From assembly GCA_030833185.1 (NCBI GenBank), contig JAURHQ010000020.1, forward strand, positions 1 through 32,563: a stretch of 32,563 nt of DNA, written 5' to 3'. Positions 27,880-32,563 of this stretch are shown here, in pieces. The DNA is from Gammaproteobacteria bacterium (GTDB lineage: Bacteria; Pseudomonadota; Gammaproteobacteria; Ga0077536). Numbering within the stretch: the first letter of the stretch is position 1; every line of letters starts with the position of its first letter. The translations under genes and the position numbers were made by a program. The notes under the pieces are model-generated. The model saw only the letters and a program-made list of their open reading frames with translations, searched no databases and was not told the DNA's origin.

Positions 27880-28578
27880 ATGCATTGCATCCCCGTACTG
27901 GATCTGTTGAACGGCGTGGTGGTGCGCGGCGTGCGCGGCGAACGCGCGGCCTACCAGCCGCTGGTCTCGACTGTCGTGGAGTCTAGCGCGCCGCTGCGGG
28001 TTGCGGCTGCGTTGCATACGCTTTTCGCCAGTCGCCGGTTCTACATCGCGGATCTGGACGCCATACAGGGGCTGGGCAGCAACGCGACGGTGGTCAGGGC
28101 CTTGGCCGAGCGCTATCCCGACTGCGAGTTCTGGGTCGATGCCGGGCTCACCACGCGTGAGGCCTTCGCGGCCTACTGCCCGGCGCGCAATCTGCGCTGG
28201 GTGCTGGGCAGCGAATCGCTGGCTACGCTTGAGGCCTATCGCGCGCTGGCCGCAGCCGGCCCGCGCGACTTCGTGCTCTCGCTCGACAGCCGCAACGGCG
28301 AGCCGCTGGGTCCTGCCGAGCTCTGGTCAGAACCCACGCTATGGCCCTCCACCCTGATCGCCATGAATCTGGCCCGCGTCGGCGCCAGCGAAGGGCCAGA
28401 TTTCCACCTGCTAGCAGCGCTGCGGGCGCGCTCGCCGGACACCACGCTGGTCGCCGCCGGTGGCACCCGGCACGTCGACGATTTGCACGCGCTGGCGCGC
28501 CTCGGCGTGCAGCAGGTGCTCATCGCGAGCGCGCTGCACGATGGCGCGATCACCCCGCAGGATCTGGCGCAGTGGTGA
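27880..28578 (+). CDS. HisA/HisF-like TIM-barrel protein of the H4MPT gene cluster
   Basis: The 232-residue product is a two-half (beta/alpha)8 barrel like HisA. It opens MHCIPVLDLLNGVVVRGVRG, with D8 where HisA has its catalytic base. FVLSLDSRNGEPL follows, with D136 at the position of the second catalytic aspartate. Phosphate-loop remnants WVDAGLTTREA and AAGGTRHVDDLHALARLG, then LIASALHDG, lie in the two halves. The later TDISRDGT-type block of true HisA is altered to MNLARVGASEG. With no his genes nearby, a role in histidine synthesis is unlikely. Related HisA-like proteins occur in methanogens and in bacterial H4MPT clusters with no reaction that I know of. The start at 27880 was chosen from homology and the promoter. 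The stop overlaps the next start (GTGA). Confidence 0.85.
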   Translation: MHCIPVLDLLNGVVVRGVRGERAAYQPLVSTVVESSAPLRVAAALHTLFASRRFYIADLDAIQGLGSNATVVRALAERYPDCEFWVDAGLTTREAFAAYCPARNLRWVLGSESLATLEAYRALAAAGPRDFVLSLDSRNGEPLGPAELWSEPTLWPSTLIAMNLARVGASEGPDFHLLAALRARSPDTTLVAAGGTRHVDDLHALARLGVQQVLIASALHDGAITPQDLAQW

Positions 28579-28826
28579 CTAGCGGCGTGCTGGCCCTGAT
28601 CTGTGCCGGCGCGCTGCTGGCCTTGCCGGCCGCGGCAGATGAAGGCCACGCGGCGGGCTACCGCTGGGCGCTGGCGCAAGGCATCGACGACCCCTACCGC
28701 TGCGCGGGCCAGTCGCCGGCGTTTATTGAGGGCTGTCGCGAAGCGGCACTGGCCACCTGCACGGCAGCATGCGTCGATGCGCAAGGCGGCGACGAGGCAA
28801 GCTGCGAAGCAAGTTGCGACCCGTAA
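28575..28826 (+). CDS. Small secreted cysteine-rich protein, function unknown
   Basis: A GTG at 28575 overlaps the stop of the HisA-like gene (GTGA at 28575-28578), and the frame runs to TAA at 28824-28826, giving 83 residues. The N-terminus is a hydrophobic signal sequence ending LPAAA, with likely cleavage before DEGHAAGY. It lacks a basic residue, which is unusual. The mature part of about 62 residues holds six cysteines: C43, C54, C62, C66, C77 and C81. C62/C66 and C77/C81 form two CX3C motifs. The WALAQGIDDPYRC and SPAFIEGCREAA stretches recall a widespread unnamed type of small exported protein; this is from memory. Even cysteine number and export suggest disulfides. A second GTG at 28587 is an alternative start. 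Confidence 0.7.
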   Translation: MTSGVLALICAGALLALPAAADEGHAAGYRWALAQGIDDPYRCAGQSPAFIEGCREAALATCTAACVDAQGGDEASCEASCDP

Positions 28827-28930
28827 GCGCCGGTGCCGTACCTGGCGGTCAGCGCCACGGCTTAAGGATCGGAGCAGATGAACCGGTTTGCCTGAAAAGC
28901 TGGCGGACTGACGCTCGCGCAGCGCCAGGC

Positions 28931-28958
28931 AAAAAAAAAGCCCCACCAGAGGTGGGGC
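28931..28958 (-). terminator. Intrinsic terminator of fae
   Basis: GCCCCACC at 28940-28947 and GGTGGGGC at 28951-28958 form an 8-bp stem with a 3-base loop. Read on the minus strand it is followed by nine T residues (A-run at 28931-28939). It lies 34 bases after the fae stop. On the plus strand no T-run follows it. Confidence 0.92.
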
Positions 28959-28992
28959 CAGCGTTCGTTCAATCGGAGAATCGAGAGGCGAC

Positions 28993-29505
28993 TTATTTGT
29001 GCGCCTGGAACGGATGGTCGACGGCGCCCTTCTGGGCGACGACGGTCGCGGCCTTCGGCTCACGGGCCACGGCGCGCTTGATGGACTCTTTCACCGCCTG
29101 GTAGTTGTAGTCCTGAATCTTCTTGTCGTCTTCGGCCAGCCAGTGGATGAACACACCGACGCAGATGAAGATGTCATCGGCTTCGTTGGCCGGGATGGTG
29201 CCGTCTTCAACGGAATCCGCCACCGCCATCGCCACGCCGCGCTGGGCGGGGCCAAACATCTGCACGGCCTGCTTCGAACCCTTGATGGTCACTTTGTTGA
29301 ACATCACGGTGTTGGGCTTGGTCAGCAGGTTCGGCGCCACCACGGCCAGCAGGCTGCTGAAACCGTCTTTGTTGTTGGTCACGCAGTTGCAGAACGCCGC
29401 TTCCGCCGCGCTGCCACGGGGACCCATGATCAGGTCGATGTGCGCGACTTCGTTACCATCGCCCACGAGGGATTCGCCCACCAAAACTCTGTCGATAACG
29501 GCCAT
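28993..29505 (-). CDS. fae: Formaldehyde-activating enzyme
   Basis: Fae speeds the condensation of formaldehyde with tetrahydromethanopterin to methylene-H4MPT, protecting the cell and starting formaldehyde oxidation. The 170-residue product is canonical: [19 protein letters not shown] with the invariant catalytic histidine at residue 22, [50 protein letters not shown] and [22 protein letters not shown]. It is cytoplasmic and usually pentameric. The ATG follows a very strong AGGAG site at ideal spacing, and the gene has its own terminator. Both fit the high expression known for fae in methylotrophs. Two other H4MPT-type genes (mch and the ligase/CitG-like pair) lie upstream on the same strand. 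Confidence 0.98.
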   Translation of the reverse strand: MAVIDRVLVGESLVGDGNEVAHIDLIMGPRGSAAEAAFCNCVTNNKDGFSSLLAVVAPNLLTKPNTVMFNKVTIKGSKQAVQMFGPAQRGVAMAVADSVEDGTIPANEADDIFICVGVFIHWLAEDDKKIQDYNYQAVKESIKRAVAREPKAATVVAQKGAVDHPFQAHK

Positions 29506-29575
29506 GTTTGATCTCCTAAAGGTTACTGGTCATTGCTGCCGGCGTTTTGCGTCCGGCTGTTGTGTAAAGACTCGC

Positions 29576-29627
29576 CCTGAGCGGGTTCCCGTGCCACCGG
29601 GAACCCCTGTTGCGCTGTGCGCTCAGG
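29576..29627 (-). other. Nested inverted repeat between the CitG-like gene and fae
   Basis: CCTGAGCG at 29576-29583 pairs with CGCTCAGG at 29620-29627, which includes the CitG-like stop codon. Inside it, GGGTTCCCG at 29583-29591 pairs with CGGGAACCC at 29598-29606 around a 6-base loop. The outer and inner stems together form a long hairpin in the minus-strand transcript. No T-run follows. It may act as a processing or stability element, or as an attenuator separating the weakly needed biosynthetic genes from highly expressed fae. Confidence 0.65.
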
Positions 29628-30495
29628 TCTCGCGTTGTTGCAAGGCCTGCGACAGCAGATGAGCGAACGCGCTGGCGACCGTGAGGTCGGCGCAGGTCCC
29701 GGGGTTATAGCCTCGAGCTTTCAGTTCGCGGTCCAGCGCGTGCAGGGCGCCGCTGAATGCGGCCGGATTCTCGCACGCTTTCCCGGGGCAGGCTACCGCA
29801 GCCGCCTGCGCGCGGACCCCCTCGGCGATCACGTCCCCATACTTGCGCGCGAGGTGGCTATCCGGGCGACTGCTGAGCAGGGCGAGATAGACCGCCTGCA
29901 CGGCCTCACTCAGCCCATCTGCACCCGCGAGCGCCGCGCGCAGGGTCGGCAGGCCCAGTTCAAACACCTCGGCATAGCCGTCGCCGTACTGCTGCGCAAT
30001 GCGGTCGCGACCCGCCGCAAGCGCCATCGCCGTGCCGAGATCTACCGTTGGCGGAGCGTGGACATCGGCCTCGGGCGCGGCGCCCAGTCCGGCGGGCGCG
30101 GCCAGGCGAATGCCGGCAAACGCCCCGACGGCGTCCTCGATATCAAGCGCCGCCAGCCGGGCGCGCAGGCGCGTCCGGAGATCGGTGCCCGGCGCCGGCA
30201 CCAGCGCGGCCTGCGCCAGCGGCGCGGCCAGCAACACGATGCCGAGATTGGTATTGCAGCCCACCGCCTCGCGAGTCGCTGCAATCGCAGCCGCAATCCG
30301 GGCGCCGACCGTCAGACCCGGCGCGGACAAGCAGGGCGCCGACACCGCCGCGCTCCGCAGAAAATCGCGCGCCTCCATGCCGTGCCCCGCTTCCTCGCAG
30401 CTGACATTGCCGGGCTTGAAGGCGATGACGTCGAAGCGGCAGGCCTCGCGATAGGCCTCGGCCACCGCAGCGGCATCGAGCGCCAGCAGGCTCAT
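29623..30495 (-). CDS. CitG/MdcB-like triphosphoribosyl-dephospho-CoA synthase family protein of the H4MPT cluster
   Basis: The 290-residue product begins [20 protein letters not shown] and carries KPGNVSCEEAGHGM at residues 27-40, the family's nucleotide-binding region. NTNLGIVLLAAPLAQAAL follows at about 119-135. The C-terminal half has DSHLARKYGDVIAEGV and the terminal GYNPGTCADLTVASAFAHLL typical of these proteins. Members in methylotrophs (the orf7 type of the Methylobacterium C1 cluster) are needed for H4MPT synthesis, though the exact reaction is not established as far as I know. The start at 30495 overlaps the ATP-grasp stop as ATGA. The longer open frame upstream lies inside that gene and is not conserved. 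Confidence 0.9.
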   Translation of the reverse strand: MSLLALDAAAVAEAYREACRFDVIAFKPGNVSCEEAGHGMEARDFLRSAAVSAPCLSAPGLTVGARIAAAIAATREAVGCNTNLGIVLLAAPLAQAALVPAPGTDLRTRLRARLAALDIEDAVGAFAGIRLAAPAGLGAAPEADVHAPPTVDLGTAMALAAGRDRIAQQYGDGYAEVFELGLPTLRAALAGADGLSEAVQAVYLALLSSRPDSHLARKYGDVIAEGVRAQAAAVACPGKACENPAAFSGALHALDRELKARGYNPGTCADLTVASAFAHLLSQALQQRET

Positions 30496-31403
30496 GCCAA
30501 GGCCAGACGCGCGCAGAAGCCGTCGACGATCGCGGCCGTGACGGCCGGGCCGCAGGCCTGCTGCAAGCCCCACCAGGCCGGCACGCCGTTGACCTCCCCG
30601 ACCCACCACTTGCCGGCCGCGTCCTGCAGCAGGTCGACTCCGGCATAGTCCATCTCCAGCGCCGCCGAGGCCGCCTCGGCCAGTTCACGCAGCGGATTGC
30701 TAAGCGGCACCGCCGCGCAAACCGCGCCGCGCGCGCGGTTGGTGATCCAGTGCTCGCTGGTCCGGCTCATGGCAAAGCAGGCCTCACCACCCACCACCAG
30801 TACCCGGTAGTCGGCATAGGGCAAGGCGGCGCGCTCCACGAAGGTCTGCAGGTAGTAGACGCCATTCACCGGCAGATTGGCGTCGAAGTCGTCCAGCGTG
30901 AACAAGCGCTGCAGGCCCTCGCCCTGCGAGCCAAACAGGGGCTTCAGCACCAGCGAGCCGGCTTCATTCAGCGCCTCGGCCGCCACCGCGCGGGCGGCCG
31001 CGCGGCCTTCCACCACCCAGGTGCGGGGGGTCGGAATGCCGGCGTTGAGCAGCAGAAAACTGGTCAGGCCCTTGTCGACGCTGCGCTCGATTGCCTTGCC
31101 GCGGTTGTAAACCGGGATGCCGGTCAGGTCCAGCGCATGCAGCACGTTGAGGCGCAGGATGACCTCTTCCAGCGTGCCACCGGGGACGCCGCGCACGAAC
31201 GCGCCGGCGGGCGCCGTCTGTTCGAAACCGGGAATGACGATGCGCGGCCGGGCGCCGGCCAAATCGAGCGCGCAGTCTTTCAGCGAGGCGTAGCTGGCCT
31301 GCACCCCGCGCGCCGCCAGGGCCTTGGTCAACACCCGGCCGTGCCAGCCGGGGTCGTCGGTGAAAATCACCGCCCGGCGGTCAGCGCCGCCGAGCGCACT
31401 CAT
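30492..31403 (-). CDS. ATP-grasp ligase (RimK/MptN-like) of the H4MPT cluster
   Basis: The 303-residue product has an ATP-grasp fold. The preATP domain runs to about residue 105. The ATP-binding lysine lies near K154 in [14 protein letters not shown], then come YYLQTFVER and [17 protein letters not shown]. Metal ligands are near E270 and N272 in [24 protein letters not shown]. This is the layout of RimK-like glutamate ligases. In archaea MptN adds glutamate to H4MPT, and related ligases are regular members of bacterial C1 clusters. A role in adding an amino acid to the cofactor side chain is likely by analogy. It overlaps mch at its start and the CitG-like gene at its end by ATGA. Confidence 0.9.
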   Translation of the reverse strand: MSALGGADRRAVIFTDDPGWHGRVLTKALAARGVQASYASLKDCALDLAGARPRIVIPGFEQTAPAGAFVRGVPGGTLEEVILRLNVLHALDLTGIPVYNRGKAIERSVDKGLTSFLLLNAGIPTPRTWVVEGRAAARAVAAEALNEAGSLVLKPLFGSQGEGLQRLFTLDDFDANLPVNGVYYLQTFVERAALPYADYRVLVVGGEACFAMSRTSEHWITNRARGAVCAAVPLSNPLRELAEAASAALEMDYAGVDLLQDAAGKWWVGEVNGVPAWWGLQQACGPAVTAAIVDGFCARLALA

Positions 31404-32383
31404 CCGCCGAACGACAGGTCGAGCAAATCTTCGCGCAGCGCGCCGCCGTGGAAGGTCTTGCCGCTCTTCAGCGCGGTGACCGCGCAGGCCGCCGGCGAAA
31501 ACAGCATGGGGTCGACCTTGTAGAAGTCGTAGCCGTATTCCTTGAAGACCTCGCCGAATGGCCGGCCAAAATCGCGCGACGCGCTGGAGGGCAGCTGCGC
31601 GGCGAGCTGGCTGGCCTCGTCGTCGGTCGCGTTCACAAACAGGTGTACGAAGCCGCCAAACAGGATGGCGTCGTTGGTCCGGCCCATCGCCTTCATGAAA
31701 TTGCCGGTCGGCGGCGGCACCGGCGCCGTCCCCGCCCCGTCCACCAGATTGGCCAGCGGAAAATGCAGTTCGTGCACTTTATGCAGCGCGACTTCGAGCA
31801 CGCGCGACACGATTTGCACGCCACCGGCGAGGCTGGTGGTGGGGGTAAGCATCACGGTGAGGTCTTCGGGCCTGATCTGGCAGCGGGTGATGATTTTCTC
31901 GACGACTTCGATCGGCGGCTGCTTGTCGGTTTCCAGCACGATTGCCGTTTTACCCGGCGGATTGCGATTACCCAGTTCTTCAAACAGCGGCTCCTTGCTG
32001 CCCATCGCGCGCGCCGGTCCGGAGCCCATCGCGTAATAGGCGCCCTTGCCTTCGCCGTGGCTCAAGCTCCAGCCCGCGTACTGCGAACCGAGGCAGGCGG
32101 TGACCGGATCGGTGGCGTGAACATCTACCGTCCAGCGCCAGTGCTTGAACGCGACGCCCGCGCGCAGCGTGACGGTGCCCAGACCGCCCATGCAGATTTC
32201 GCCGATCAGGCGCCCGGCTTCCAGTCCGCCCGGCGCGGCGATACCCGCATCCACCACGCGGGTACCGTTGGGCAGCGTGCTGACGCCGACCCGCAGGCGG
32301 TCAGCCTGATCGATGAGCTGTTGAACCAGCGCCTGACTGGCGTGGCTGACGTTGGCGGCACTCGTGATTGCAGATGGACTCAT
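31400..32383 (-). CDS. mch: Methenyltetrahydromethanopterin cyclohydrolase
   Basis: Mch hydrolyses N5,N10-methenyl-H4MPT to the formyl form, the step after methylene-H4MPT dehydrogenase in formaldehyde oxidation. The 327-residue product shows [21 protein letters not shown], then [12 protein letters not shown]. Further blocks are [52 protein letters not shown] and [15 protein letters not shown], all Mch blocks. The start is the ATG at 32383, which has AGGAG 8 bases upstream. An ATG 117 bases further up gives an unconserved Arg-rich extension. It ends in an ATGA overlap with the ATP-grasp gene. mtdB, often the upstream neighbour, was not recognised before the window ends. Confidence 0.97.
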   Translation of the reverse strand: MSPSAITSAANVSHASQALVQQLIDQADRLRVGVSTLPNGTRVVDAGIAAPGGLEAGRLIGEICMGGLGTVTLRAGVAFKHWRWTVDVHATDPVTACLGSQYAGWSLSHGEGKGAYYAMGSGPARAMGSKEPLFEELGNRNPPGKTAIVLETDKQPPIEVVEKIITRCQIRPEDLTVMLTPTTSLAGGVQIVSRVLEVALHKVHELHFPLANLVDGAGTAPVPPPTGNFMKAMGRTNDAILFGGFVHLFVNATDDEASQLAAQLPSSASRDFGRPFGEVFKEYGYDFYKVDPMLFSPAACAVTALKSGKTFHGGALREDLLDLSFGG

Positions 32384-32563
32384 GGCCGAGACTCCTGTGA
32401 GGCGGTTAGTGCGGATGAGGGGGGAGCGCGCGATGCCTGAACATTGACCGGAGACAGCGCGTGGCCGCCACCCTTGAGCATCGCAGCGCGCGGCGGCCAC
32501 TGCCGGTCCTGCCGCACACCTGAAGCGTCATCAACGGTCGCCAGCGGGGCGCTGGCCGTGGCG
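32380..32563 (-). CDS. Possible 3' end of an upstream gene overlapping mch (partial, uncertain)
   Basis: On the minus strand one frame is open from the right edge of the window to a TGA at 32382-32380, which overlaps the mch start as ATGA, the arrangement used by the next genes in this operon. The 60 or so residues are Ala/Ser/Pro-rich (for example [11 protein letters not shown]-like blocks and [12 protein letters not shown] at the end) and match no family that I recognise. Its G/C use at third positions is lower than in the neighbours. It may be a variable C-terminus or a chance open frame over an mch leader. Confidence 0.25.
   Translation of the reverse strand, partial: ATASAPLATVDDASGVRQDRQWPPRAAMLKGGGHALSPVNVQASRAPPSSALTASQESRP

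Noticed and set aside
27880-28578. True HisA of histidine biosynthesis
   Set aside because: No his operon genes are present, and the TDISRDGT-type block is replaced. H4MPT-type genes surround it.
32405-32563. Second open frame on the minus strand at the right edge, ending at a TAA near 32403
   Set aside because: Its product is Arg/Cys-rich with no hydrophobic or motif pattern and does not overlap mch as the other junctions do.

Overview
The window looks like chromosome from a G+C-rich gammaproteobacterium that carries the tetrahydromethanopterin (H4MPT)-linked one-carbon pathway, so probably a methylotroph or methanotroph. The gammaproteobacterial signature is gene order: ftsK-lolA-rarA-crcB-serS, aat-bpt-infA, comEC-exbB-exbD-lpxK-kdsB and nrdA-nrdB of the long Pseudomonas type. 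The methylotroph signature is fae, mch and their companion genes at the right end. No methane monooxygenase or methanol dehydrogenase lies in the window, so the carbon source is not shown. The genus cannot be told from the sequence alone. No rRNA, tRNA, IS element, CRISPR array or prophage was seen.

Layout. 1-560: the end of a Bax inhibitor-1/YccA-like gene, a 59-residue membrane protein and a pair of inverted REP-like palindromes. 581-6622 (minus): ftsK, lolA, rarA, crcB, serS, covering chromosome segregation, lipoprotein carriage, replication-coupled repair, fluoride export and seryl-tRNA synthesis. 6903-10202 (plus): a DUF1820 gene, a FemAB/DUF482-like acyltransferase, the two N-end-rule aminoacyl transferases aat and bpt, and infA. 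10199-15582 (minus): comEC, exbB, exbD, lpxK, a UPF0434 gene and kdsB, covering DNA uptake and envelope/LPS assembly. 15728-18913: a DUF2062 membrane protein (plus), a LolC/E-LolD lipoprotein-release transporter (minus) and tsaB (plus). 19019-23333 (plus): nrdA and nrdB behind two NrdR-type boxes spaced 32 bp apart.

23545-32563 is the accessory, one-carbon part. On the minus strand, mch, an ATP-grasp ligase and a CitG-like gene are coupled by ATGA overlaps, followed by a nested hairpin and fae with its own terminator. A second minus-strand unit reads mfnF-like, pabB, mfnE-like and then a chemoreceptor. Between these two units, on the plus strand, a HisA-like TIM barrel gene overlaps a small secreted six-cysteine protein. 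Fae condenses formaldehyde with H4MPT, and Mch hydrolyses methenyl-H4MPT to the formyl form. PabB supplies the p-aminobenzoate needed to build H4MPT. The MfnE- and MfnF-like proteins resemble archaeal enzymes for two consecutive steps of methanofuran synthesis. The most promising unexplained genes are the HisA-like protein with its cysteine-rich partner, and the sensor-less chemoreceptor attached to the cofactor genes.
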